Source: Tetracladium setigerum (Eukaryota > Ascomycota > Leotiomycetes > Helotiales). Taken from it: a stretch of DNA of 64,000 nucleotides. Shown in pieces: positions 46,327-57,688 of this stretch. The position numbers and the translations under genes were made by a program. The notes below the pieces were generated by a model, which worked only from the letters and a program-made list of their open reading frames with translations, ran no database searches and was not told where the DNA came from. The DNA lies in contig PZJY01000002.1 of assembly GCA_031472005.1 (NCBI GenBank), positions 1 to 64,000 of the forward strand. Reading direction: 5' to 3'. Every line of letters begins with the position of its first letter. Position 1 is the stretch's first letter.

Positions 46327-47274
46327 ATGCCGAGCTTCAATCATCAATACGAAATCCCGGAGCTTTGCGGAAAGGTTTGCTTGGTTACAGGCGGTAACTC
46401 AGGGCTCGGCGAAGCAACAGTTGCAGCCCTCGCATCCTACAAACCTGCCAAACTCTATCTTGCAGCTCGCTCACGTACCAAAGCCGAAGCAGCAGTCTCG
46501 CGCATCAAAGCAACGTCCCCCGCAGCCGCCTCTGCAAACATCGAAATCCTGGACTTGGATCTTGCATCGTTCGAATCTGTCAAAGCAGCTGCAACTCGAG
46601 TCAACAGTGAAGTCGATCGTCTTGACATTCTTCAATTGAATGGGGGCATAGGAATGACCCCGAACAACATATCTCAAGATGGATACGAGTTACAGTTTGG
46701 AACCAACTACATGGGCCACGCCTTGTTGACTCAACTACTCATGCCAAAGTTGCTGGCAACCGCTAAACTTCACGACGCCGATGTCAGAATCGTATCAATG
46801 TCCTCGGTGGGACACAGACGCTTTGCCCCAGAGACCGGAATCTTGTTTAATGATCTAAAGACAGAGATGAAACTTCATTCAGGCTCTGAGCTATACGGCC
46901 AAGTCATGCTTGCAAAAGTCCTATTCGCTCGGGAGCTTGCAAAGCGGTATCCACAAATCACAAGCTCGTCTCTACATCCCGGAACGGTGAAAACGAATAT
47001 CTGGGAAGGAGATAAAGGGGTCAACTGGTGGATTATGAATCTGGTTGTGAAGCCGCTTGTTGCTTTGACAGGTATCACGAGTGAAGAAGGCGCTCAGACA
47101 CAACTATGGTGCAGTTTCAGTAGAGATGTGAAAAACGGTGAATATTATGAGCCGGTTGGCACTGCTGGAAAAGGATCAGAATTGTCTCATAACGACGAAC
47201 TATCGAGGAAGTTATGGGAGTGGACTGAGGAAGAGTTGAAAGCAAATGCTTGTTCAAGCTGGCCGTTACGTTGA
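46327..47274 (+). CDS. SDR of the retinol-dehydrogenase/Bli-4 type, Lys-less active site
   Basis: Single-exon, 315 aa. Cofactor motif TGGNSGLGEA (about 21-30), LDLASFESVKAA, a NYMGHALLTQLL stretch and SMSSVGHR active Ser are as expected. The active-site YxxxK reads YGQVM, so the catalytic Lys is replaced by Met; relatives read YGQSKLAN. NNAG is also altered (LNGG). The frame is otherwise clean and full length, with LHPGTVKTNIW and a proper C-terminus. It may be non-catalytic or use another residue. Confidence 0.87.
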   Translation: MPSFNHQYEIPELCGKVCLVTGGNSGLGEATVAALASYKPAKLYLAARSRTKAEAAVSRIKATSPAAASANIEILDLDLASFESVKAAATRVNSEVDRLDILQLNGGIGMTPNNISQDGYELQFGTNYMGHALLTQLLMPKLLATAKLHDADVRIVSMSSVGHRRFAPETGILFNDLKTEMKLHSGSELYGQVMLAKVLFARELAKRYPQITSSSLHPGTVKTNIWEGDKGVNWWIMNLVVKPLVALTGITSEEGAQTQLWCSFSRDVKNGEYYEPVGTAGKGSELSHNDELSRKLWEWTEEELKANACSSWPLR

Positions 47275-49110
47275 TATTGGAGCGTTTCCACTCAGTGCGA
47301 GTAGGACAAGCATGAGGGAGCTCAAAGTGTTTCGTTGCTGATACGACTTGGGTGACAGAACTTGAGGTTTATGAGGCAACCTGATATCTGCTGCTGGTTG
47401 ATACCGTCAAATCTATAGAGATATTTCTGTAGTCTAGTTGAAATCATGTCCTTGCCAAGAACCAGTGCCCCATCTGCGTTGGTGACGAATTAAAGATCTA
47501 TGAGTAGCACGGGAACGGAGAACCGTATGGATAAAATGCTGATGAAATGATGAGATCGGTAGTAGTGAGTGAATTAGTGAGTTGGTGACGAAAGTGATGA
47601 ATCTGAGGGGTTGAATATGCTTGATTGAGGATGAAGAACTGACTGCAGAATGGTAGTTATACCATAAGGGCCTCATATATATATAAATCAAGGGGATTTA
47701 GCATTATAGCATTGCTAATAATCCTAATACGCCTTCTGATGGCATATACTTTGCATTTGATGCAAAACGTGCAAAGTCGCCAAGCAATGGATCCTGCAGA
47801 CTGCGACTGGTATGAGAGTGTTAGACGGATATATCTAAAGAAGGAGACTATGCTTTTGAGAAACTCGGAGGGATTAAATAGGCTGGATTGCGTGATACCT
47901 ATTGTCCATATGTGGCAATTGGAACAGTGGCAAGAGCAAATTGGCCGCGCTCCATATTGTGAGAGCGGGGAAATTATTTTCAAAGGAGTGGTGCATGGGT
48001 TAGAAGTGAGGGTCATGAGGGAGGGGTGTGCTTGTTGGGGCGAAGAAAAAGGTAAATGATTGGTTTTCTCCAAAAAGGTACATTATCGAGGCTTTGGCCT
48101 ACTTGAAAGGGGTTGGGGACTTTCGAACTGGAGGGTTGAGGGGTTTGATTGTGGCTGCATCACTGTGGCAGATATCTTCATTTTAATTAAAGAGTGAAGT
48201 CCTTTTCCAGGGATGCTTTATGCAAAGTGAGCTCAATCAAATTCTCGGAAAAGTTTTCAACTAGGCAACAATGTTCTCACTGTCTGTTGATCCTGGATAT
48301 ACCTCAGCATTTTGCCATCTTGCACATATGTTGGAAGGATGTGCCATCTCTTTCGACTTTTGCAACCTGGACTAGGAGAACCCTTTTGGAAACCATCCCC
48401 AACGTCTATGTCCATCCCTTCCAACGAAGACGAGTTGGACTTGTGTCGTGGCGGGTCGGAAAGAGGACGGAGGAATGGCCTGTCAGCCAATGATTCCTTT
48501 ATAATGACTATCCCTGGGTATAATTAATTAGCAGAAAACCTATGTGCCGGAAAACATGGGTACTCTGAGCCTAGAAACTATAAAACCTGTGCACATCTTA
48601 ATATCTCTTGTTTCACCTTCAAATTTAAAGTGGGTCGGAAAAACTTTTTATGGGAAGACGTTGTGTTTTCCCGATCTATGTAACCAGAATTATCAATATT
48701 ATAAGTTAAAGAATATAATAATTAAGGACATTTGTATCGTATGTAATTAAATGAACATAGACTTATATTAAAATGTAATAATTTCATTAGCCTAATAAGA
48801 CTAGTCGGCTTAATATATTAAACTTATTAATTAGAATAATTTAAGAGAATAAAGGTTCTATATAAGTAAAATAATATTTCTTTAATGGAAAGTTTCATAC
48901 TTAACTTAAATTAATACCTCAATTTATGTTTTATAACCTATTATAACTTGTAGCGTTGCGAGCCGATCTTTTTTTACCTAAGCAGCCACCTTATATTTAT
49001 TATGAGTAAATACTACCTCATTATATTTAACTTCCAATTTCATAATAGAAATTAAAACGAAGAATAAAAGCCTTAAAAAAAAACCCATATTATAGTTCAG
49101 AACTTGAGAA
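47275..49110. other. Intergenic, AT-rich right half, no gene supported
   Basis: A plus-strand ORF at 47712-48059 contains FKGVVHGLEVRVMREGCACW and looks protein-like, but I do not recognise it and saw no partner exon. 48540-49100 is strongly AT-rich, TpA-dense and without ORFs, like decayed repeat DNA. Confidence 0.45.
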
Positions 49111-50979
49111 TCAATACCACAATGCCTTCTGCCACCAATCACTCCTCTCATTCGCTCCATTATCCTTTTGCACCTTTCCAAAATCCTCCCCTAAACCAAT
49201 CGTCAAAACATTCGCCTCACTCCCATATGCTGGGAACTTTGGCAAACCCTTCCATTTGGATCCCCTTTCTCAGCAAAATTTATCAAGTACGATTGCAGTT
49301 TCCTCGCCACGCCTGCATCGACCGGAACACCATGATGGCCCAGACTCGTATTTCCATTGAAAAAAGTATATGGCACATCCACACCGTGATATCCCGGTGG
49401 AATCGTAACATAATACGCAAACGACGATTTAAAAGATCCCGCTGCCACCCAGCGTGTATTCCCGAACCAGTAGCCATCTCCATTCGCTTTTTCTAGCCGT
49501 CCAAATTGCGTGGTGTAGTCCTGCGAACCGTCGAAAATTGGAGGGTAGAATTTGTTGAGGATGGTATCGATGACTTCGGCTGGTGCGTAGGGAAGCGACT
49601 GTTTGATGAGCTGTTCTACGTATCCCGGTGTGTTCGGGATAGGAGGCGTGAAATCGAATGCTTCGCGGGAGTTATGCCCTACTAGGACTTGAAGAGAGTG
49701 ATCGTATTGCCCATGCAAATACAGATGACTCGGCAGGGCAGGAACGAAAGACCCATCCACAACCGGTGAATAGGGATTTGCCCCATAAGCCGTAAATCCA
49801 ATAATTAACGCATTTGCTGTAGCGAGAACACTTGATGGCAGCGATCGTAATTGCGAGAGGGAAGTGATATTTGTTCCAGATAAGAGAGTGGTGGTTGACA
49901 AAGCGGTGTTGTAGTTCTTTTCTTGTTGATAGGCGCTGATCAGGGGACTGTAGCCTGGACTTTGGGGATGGCTCTTTGGAAGGGGACTTTTCCTTTCATG
50001 CCTCCGTAGGCGGTGATTTGATGCATGATAGAGCCGCCGCCTGCACTTTCGCCCATAAGAGTTACTCGGTTGGGATCGCCGCCAAATTTGGAGATATATT
50101 TTTGAATCCATTCGAGAGCAAAACGCTGGTCCAGGAGGCCTGCATTGGCGGTACCGTCGATTTGGAAGGTAGGACCAGAGAGGAAGCCCTGTGGATGATC
50201 AGTTCTTTGACGTGTGTCAAATGAAAAGGTATTGAGACTTACGAATAGACCAAGTCTGTAATTCAACTTCACAAAAATAATCCCCTCACCTCCATTCACC
50301 TTGCTTTGCGCGATGAGGCCGACTCCGTCGTATACATTTTTGTCTCCTTCAAAGTACGCACCTCCAAAGAGCCAGACCAGAACAGCAGCTAGCAGCTTTT
50401 GTCAACAACAACTTCGACAAATAATTTTGAATTTTAAGTATCGTTATTAACGTTTGACACCTACCTTTTTTCTTTCCATCAAAAACAGAAGAAGGGACTT
50501 GGATATCGAGAAATAGACAATCTTCTGTCTCGCCTGGACCAGGGGGTAAGAGATCTTTAGGATCTCCAGTGAATTCTTTTCCGTTGGCGGCTGCTAGATA
50601 GGAAGCAGAGTGGGCTTGGTAGCATGAAATCTTTCCACCACTTGGCTCCTTAACTGTGCGATCGGTCGTTTGAGGCGGATTTGGTGCTGCGAAGCGGAGG
50701 TTGCCAAGTGGTGGAGCGGCATATTGAATATCAGAAAATGTGTAGTATTTTCCCGTGTTCTGTACTAAATAATTAAAATTTGTGTGTTCAAATAGATGAA
50801 CAAGTGGAGTGGATGGAAGTCGAAGAGAGAAACAGAGGGTAACATGCATTGACGGCTGCTCGATGTACAGCATATCCCAAATCTACAACTGGACCGCGAG
50901 TAGTCTTTTCGCTCACTGGAGTTGCTGAGACGAAGCCCAGAAAGCTTGTAGCCGACAAAATGTAGTTAAAGAAATGCAT
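49111..50979 (-). pseudogene. Secreted type-B carboxylesterase with two 1-base frameshifts
   Basis: Exons 50979-50848, 50759-50465, 50388-50243 and 50188-49111. A signal peptide (about 1-19) precedes YYTFSDIQYAAPPLGNLRF, EDCLFLDI, WLFGGAYFEG, the GESAGGG nucleophile elbow and ..DWWQKALWY at the end. Two single-base losses break the last exon: one near 49960 in a C-run (after QRAIP) and one near 49230 (after GDPNG). All segments align to the family when read across them. Intron 1 seems to use a GC donor (GCATGT at 50847). Either a recent pseudogene or homopolymer sequence errors. Confidence 0.82.
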
Positions 50980-51058
50980 CTTGTATGAATGAAACTTTAT
51001 GAGACTTGTGCAAGTTGAAGCGATCTACCCATTCACTCGATCGGAAACATTCTCATGT

Positions 51059-51067
51059 TTATATAAA
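51059..51067 (-). promoter_or_regulatory. TATA box of the carboxylesterase gene
   Basis: TTATATAAA about 80 bp upstream of the esterase ATG (minus strand). Confidence 0.45.
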
Positions 51068-51321
51068 ACCCTGAACCATTGCCTCCAAAACCGATAGTAT
51101 CAGGCTACACAAATTGCGTCGTGGAGGCTAAAAAGAATGCGACATGGCTAATGAGCAGCTGTTATTTCCCGAAATCCCGAGGTTGGCTTGATTCGTTGCG
51201 GCGTATATGTGCTACGCCGCAAAGTCCAGGAACAACACAAGAATGGAACATTGACACCCAATCGCATGACTCCTGTTCCATTAAGCTCGTCAATATACCA
51301 CAGGAATTAGTTTAGTGACTG

Positions 51322-51600
51322 GGTGGCTTCTTCGAAAGTCCAAAAGAAGTATACCAGAAAGTTCGCATCGACAACTCTTTCGAGCTCGTCAAATTATCTC
51401 AAGCGTCGAGAATCAATTTTCATAGGTGAATAATTGTCTCTTCCAGAGTCCGAAAGCGGTACAATAGAAAGTCCGCATCCATAACTGTTTGGAGCTCGTC
51501 ATCGGAGATCGAAAAATCAATTGTAGTAGTGCGATTGTGGTGTTGCCTTTTCGGAAGTCTCAAAGTAGTATACCAAAAAGCTCGCATTACTTCATGTACA
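51322..51600 (-). repeat. Three diverged ~108-bp tandem units after the HET gene
   Basis: On the minus strand three units encode related peptides: RAFWYTTLRLPK, DADFLLYRFRTLEE and DANFLVYFFWTFEE. Differences concentrate at synonymous sites, as if the units had once been coding. They lie just downstream of the HET gene, whose own end ADMLTYFVFK is weakly similar. Confidence 0.55.
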
Positions 51601-51725
51601 GGAGAACACGCTAAATCCGCAACCTTATATCGCGCATGATTTTTTCTCTCTAAAGAAATGAATTTCTCCAAACTACCACACATTTTTGGTGGAACTATCG
51701 GAGTGGAAACTCAGATTCCCCGATC

Positions 51726-53787
51726 TTACTTGAAAACAAAATACGTAAGCATGTCTGCCTCATTCTCTGGCCATTTATCACCATCCATAATTCCATGAAT
51801 GTAAGCTGGCGCAACAAAACAATGACTACCATCCTCACAACCCCGGACAATCATAGGCAGCTTAAACCCCGGGAGAAGAACTACTTTATCGCCCTCTTGT
51901 ATCAAGTCCGAACCGGTTCCCATATATCCTTTTTCAGTAGTAAAGAGCGTCTTGCCAGCGGTCATCTTATAAATCCATTGATGAATATTCTGTGCTCCTC
52001 CGTAATTTACCGCAATCATAATTCGCCACTCTGGTGTATTAATCACAGGTAGGGGATCTTTTCCATCGGAAAAGTACACTTGCCATGTTGTAGGACGATC
52101 TAATGCTGTTTCTACAGCGTGATCAATTGCGCGCATGCAAACATCTTTGTTGATCCAACCCGGACGATAGGCTTGTATCATATTGAACCAAACGGGAAAC
52201 TCCTTCAAGACGTCATCAGAGAGCTTATGGTCCGGCAACGGCCCAGTGAACCCATTCTGAATGAGAGTTTTAAGTAATACCTCGCTAGTAGCTTGTCCTG
52301 TTGGGTAGGTTTGCAATCGGGCAACCATCAGAATCCATTCTTGCCATGCTTGAACTCTTTGAATCATGTTCGGGAGGTAGATATCTTGCGACCGACCCTG
52401 TGTTATCAACACTTCAGGTGGCATGCTTAGTCTTGGCCTATTTTCGACCACATCGATGACGATACCAGCAAGGTGGAGTTCCCCCTCTTCAGTGAATAAA
52501 AATCGAAAGGTTGATTTCTTGGCAGTTTGAAAATGTTCAGCAAACTTTGGAAAATGTTCATTGTGGGTGCTCCAATCGAGGGACCAAGAAGGCAAATCTG
52601 GAATGGTGCGTTTGCAGCCGAGATCATAAAGCAGATCGAGCGACTGATCATGCAAAATAGCGGTCTTTGTGAAATCAGAGTAGATCTGAGCTACTGGAAG
52701 GTCGTAATCTACCGAAGGGAGATTTTTGATACCGAGGGTGGTGAGGTACCCATACAATGCGTACATCTTATCTCGCGGGTTTCAGCAACTCATGGCATGG
52801 ACCGAAGTGAGGATTTTCGACATCCGCTTATCCCAAGGCCCTAGCGCGAGTGCAAGCTGCGGGTGGATGTAGTTTCTCATTTTTTGATACATCGACAACT
52901 TTGAGTAGAATTGCGATTCGTTCAATAAGAGTTGGGTGTTTGTCTGCTCAAACTTGGCCAACAAGGCGATTGCCGTTTGGAAGTCGGACCAGAGTAGCTC
53001 GGACTGGCCACATAGGATGGAAACTCTGAATCCAAGAACTATTTCTTGGATTGTCCACATGCGACTAAACCAGGGCCGGTTGTAAATGTCGGCAAGAATG
53101 CTAAAGTCAGTTGTGATACCCTCGAGACCACACATCTGCTTGTTTTCCTCTGGATTTTACAGATGAGCCGAGTCCAGCTATGGTAATGACTGGAAAATTA
53201 CCTTGAAAAGCTAATTGGCGCTGCCAGATAGTTTGTTCAACATCGGGGGGTAGCCTTCGGCTTGCGTATGGGTTTCGCATATTGTTCGACGCCATTTGAG
53301 CAAGTGAGGGCTGTACGATTTGAAAGATGTCCCGTAGATATCGAAACCCACAGTCACTAGCCTCAGTTCCTTCGCCCAACCAGACTAAAACCCTATCACA
53401 CTTTCCATAGATCTCTCCCATCAACGGAATCTGTGTGTTCTTTTCTGCCACAGAGACTTGGTTGATGCAGATGGAATCGATCCAAAGCCGTCTTTTGGAT
53501 TGATTTCGTAACCTCAAAAGCGCTATCTCGCAATTCTTTGTGACTTTCAGGATCTTTCCATGGCATCTTATAGGGCGATCTGGTTCTTGGCCATCCCAGG
53601 TGTAGGAAAGGGCTTCATATGATGGAGATGAATCGAGGGACACCTCCTCGAGCTCAACCTCCACCCCATCGTTTGTCGTTGAAGGCCGTCCGAACGAACG
53701 GTGTGAGGTGCTTTTCAGGATTATTACCCTGATCGACCGAATTGAACCTAGAGGTTTATGCTCATAAATCGGGGCATCTTTAGCCAT
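51726..53787 (-). pseudogene. HET-domain protein with one in-frame TGA
   Basis: Exons 53787-53202 and 53149-51726, intron 52 bp; about 670 codons. The HET signature is clear: SYEALSYTWDG, LWIDSICINQ and VLVWLGEGTEAS, then RPWFSRMWTIQE and PRDKMYALYG, as in heterokaryon-incompatibility (programmed cell death) proteins. A C-terminal GYMGTGSDLIQEGDKVVLLPG region completes the usual layout. TGA at 52782-52784, immediately before NPRDKMYAL, interrupts an otherwise open frame and fits a CGA-to-TGA change. If real, the product stops after the HET domain and could be a truncated protein. Confidence 0.85.
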
Positions 53788-54456
53788 ATCGTTCTAATTT
53801 CCCGTAGATATCTTATTGTACAAACTGTTCATTGAAACCTCAGGCTGACGCAGTCAAGGGCAGCGGGGTCAAATCCCTGTCGTTTTGTACTTTATCGTAT
53901 TGTGAGGGACATTGAAACAGCAGCCACATATTGGTCGTGGAGCACCAGACAAAAGAGCACTCAGCATGAAGCAAGAACAAAGAATTCTTCTTGATCATTC
54001 ATCAAACCCCATTTTCACCCTAACACCTCAACTATGCATTTAAAACTGCGCCAGTGATAAAAACAGGATGAGTTTCACCTATTTTTGGGCGCGCTTGGAA
54101 AAGCTCAGACATAAAATGAGGGTTGACTTGGCAGATGATTACCTTACATAAGCGCAACTTCTAAGCGTACTGCTTCCGCAATAACTGTACGTGTTTGCTT
54201 GCCTATCAGATCAAGTATTCCAAAATATTTATATGCGACAATTTGTGGAACATTCATCTCTGAAAGCCTCTTTCAACTTGTCCACATTTGCATATCTCTT
54301 CAAATGGAACGCGACAAGGCACTATTCTCAAACAACTAGCCTAGACACTTTTTTTTTACAATAGACTCCTATCTTACCATTAGAAAAATATTCTATATCC
54401 CGAGTTGCAACCTTCTACAATAACTTTTAGTATATTTACTATATATACTTAGTACT
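53788..54456. other. Intergenic, no gene supported
   Basis: No ORFs with domains. Contains the HET promoter and the 3' flank of the TF gene. Confidence 0.5.
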
Positions 54457-57252
54457 CTACCCCGTATTCTCAATCAAGGAGGTACAATTTGCAAGAAGAT
54501 CCGCCCCTTCACGCAACAAGTCCCAAGTGCCCATACGAAAGATATAGCATAGTACGTGCAACACTCCTGCGCATCCATTCAACCGATAAAACGCCACATC
54601 TTCATGTGATTTGATGTTTTCTGCCCTCAAGAGGAAACTATCCATCTGCTCGATATGCTCATCAATAGATGAGCCCGCCGAGGCCATCTGAAGATGGGAA
54701 GGTCCATCTATGGCGTAAGTGTACGACCAAAGCACCAATGCGGCCGAGTACAAGGCCCAGCGATGAACGGGAAGCATATTAGTAGAATTTGCATATCGAA
54801 TAACCGATTCACGGTTGCAGCGCTGAGCGATTCCCTGCGTCGTTTCTCGAAAGACAAGACAGAGGATGCGAATGGCATAGAAGGTTGCCTTCCTCCCATC
54901 GACCGAAGGAGCCCACACTTTTCGAATCTTCTGCTCTACGTTGTTGACCTCGTGAGTGCCAATCACCCGACCAAGCACTCGAGTTGCTCCAGCAAAAATC
55001 TGACATTCAACAATGTCAACGTTTAAGCTGAATTGTGCGAGATGGTAGAGTGTGGATCGGCTGCCGAGAACTGAGTCTGAGTGTCCCCACAGCCTAGGCA
55101 TGTCTCCAGATGCTGTCTGTGTCCCATGGCCGTAGGAGTCTCTCCAGAGATCAAAAGCTCTGGCAATTGATCGTCGCCATTTCGTGCCTCTCTCGCCTCC
55201 ATTCGATGCAATGGCAAGAGAGCTGATCTGCACGTCGCGTTGATTCATGTGCCAACTTACACTCAGCACGCCACAAAGAAGAATAGATCTCCCAAATGCA
55301 TTCGTGTAGACTTCTTGCCCATTAAGAGTTCGTCGAAGCCCTTCGAGAAAGGGGATGGGGCTGATGCCATTGGATCGAAGAGTTGTCTCAATCTTCCGGA
55401 CTTCATTTCCGTTGGTCGCGGACCATAAGCTATCATCACAAGGCAAGGCGATCCTCATTTCGTGGGTAACCATAGTCATAGAATGTCCAAACATTGCTGC
55501 ATGAAGGGAATCAACCATAAAAGCCGCGTATGCTAGCCGCCGAGTAGCTTCTCTTTTGATCCATTCTTCCCACCAAATATCCCCCACACTTTTCATTGAA
55601 CCCCATTACTAGTCTGTTGTTCATCGTAGATAGGCGGGGTATCTAAAGGCGATTTTCCCGCAAGAAAGCTGCCTCGACGCATCATTGTAATGGTAGTTGC
55701 GTGATGGATGTGTGCCCGCTCGTGCAGACTTCTCGATGAGTAGGTCTTTTCGTAGAGCTCCAAGTGCAGGAGAGCCTGATAGATCCAAAGGCTATCCGAA
55801 GACTCCATGTGCCTAAAAACCTGATGATGAGCCTCGTGATCAACAGACAGACAGTAGAGAGATAAGTTACGTACATACTACGAAAGATTTCAGTTCTCAA
55901 GTGCCACGCCAGAGTTTTGGAGAACTCGACCGCAGAACTAGCCAACACCGGATCATCTGATTCGAGGGAACAAGACGCTCCAATGATCATGATAGAAATC
56001 AATAGTATGATAGGTACTTCGTTGGGTGAAAAAGAAGGCCGGTGGACTACGCTCAGGTTAGAAGTTTGATGTCTAGCTTATTGAAGGTAAACTCACGGAT
56101 TGGGAAGTGAGAATGAAAACTTTTCCAATAGTTGTCAATATGACGAGACATCATATGCCGAGACAGCATGTGAACGTCACTTGAGCGGTCACCTTCAAGC
56201 AGCGTACTCCCAAGGCCTAATGGAGCACCACCATCTATGCCGATCATTCTGTATCGCACAAATTCGAAAATTTCCTCACTCTTCTCGTGTGACAATATGC
56301 CAAGCGACGAATTTCTGTCGCAGGCTGAAATCAATACATTGGATTGGGATTGAGGGAGGTAAGTGTCACAATAGACCTTTGCCGGAGAATATTCATGTTC
56401 AATGTTCGTATAGCTAAATAGGTCAGTTCGAAACTTCTAAACTTACTAGACTGTGTCCGAGAGACGAACTTACTTAGGAAGAGTATCCATCTGTGAATCT
56501 GCATCTCCAGCTCGTACATTGCTAAACTGATCCTCGTTGAACAGAAATTGAATAAAGTCGTCCGGTATCGCGAATGGAGCACGGGAATAGCTGTCACCAT
56601 CGAAAAAAGGCATTATGGAAGTAGCATTTTGTATGGGGACCGTTGGGAACTTGTTTTTCTGCATTTCTACTTCAGGGTCGTGAGGCATTTGCTGAACCAA
56701 GCTATCATCCTCGTTCCTGTGATTGAAGGGAATTGACCCTGGACTCGTGTTTGTGAACATCTGCGGTGGAGATCTTGCTTGACTTCCTTGACTGAAGGTT
56801 CTATCGGAATTGTTGGCAGAGAGCACCATTGCTGCCGGAGAACCCGAATCCTGTGATGTACATTCGGTTAAAGACAATTCGTCAAGTTCAGGAACGGATG
56901 GCAACTCTTACACTGCGGTTTGTGCTCACAGATTTCGAGCGAGCACTGTCTTGCAAGTATTCGCTCATATGGCGAGTTCGATGTAGATTATAAAGGTCTA
57001 CTCTGACAAAACTGCAACAACAGTTTGGAACGTCGCAGCGATAGATGTCTTTGGGAAGGTGATTCAATTGATGCCTGCTTCTAGAAACCTGTTAGGAACT
57101 CTTTTCGAACCACAACACAAGTTCAGAGGGGTAAGACGTTGAAGCTCTTGGGCATACAGATGTTCCGCCCTCGAATAAACCTTTCCACAATTTCCAATAT
57201 TGCATTGGAATGATTTGGCTGAGCGTCGCGATCGAGAACGCCTGCTCTCCAT
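54457..57252 (-). pseudogene. C2H2 plus fungal_trans (PF04082) transcription factor, one frameshift
   Basis: Exons 57252-57158, 57080-56912, 56850-56474, 56413-56097, 56046-55875 and 55812-54457; introns 50-77 bp. Two N-terminal C2H2 fingers (CNIGNCGKVYSRAEHL..H and CDVPNCCCSFVRVDLYNLH) precede a Ser/Pro-rich linker, then SHFPILHRPSF, IGASC and the WEEWIKREATRRLAYAAFMVDS region of fungal_trans. The frame breaks by one base near 55603 in a G-run between TSNG and SVGDIWWEEW; both sides are well conserved. It may regulate the adjacent dihydroxyacetone kinase/aldolase/dehydratase set if functional. Confidence 0.8.
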
Positions 57253-57688
57253 AACGAATGTTGAGATGCTTTTTGGGATATTCTAATAGCAGCAATCTCG
57301 AATTGATGTAGATCGGGCGGTTGATGGATCTATATCTTGCGTGTGTATGCAGGCATGTACAGATTCAGAGGGTGCATGACAGATGGGCCAAAAATGGAGG
57401 ACGGTCGTGTGTGTTAACCCCGCAAGCAGCTTTTCGGGCCCACCCCCACGCTTTTGACCCAGCCGTCCAGGTGTTAGCCGAGAAAAGTCCAAACGGGGTC
57501 CCCGTTGTTTACAAATGTCAACTGTACGTAACTTCATCGCCATTCGGCTCTACTCAGGTGATATCGACTAAGGCAAGATACTATGCGACTTATGCTCTAG
57601 GTTGTGAGGAAGAAGGTCTTTAGTTCACATCTGATTGCAACCTTCATTCTACTATTATCAAAAGAATCTATGTAAATTTCATATCATA
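57253..57688. other. Spacer between TF start and kinase stop
   Basis: 436 bp holding the TF promoter and kinase 3' flank; the ORFs on both strands lack domains. Confidence 0.5.

Noticed and set aside
47712..48059. 115-codon plus-strand ORF
   Set aside because: Looks partly protein-like but has no known domain or start context; not enough to call.
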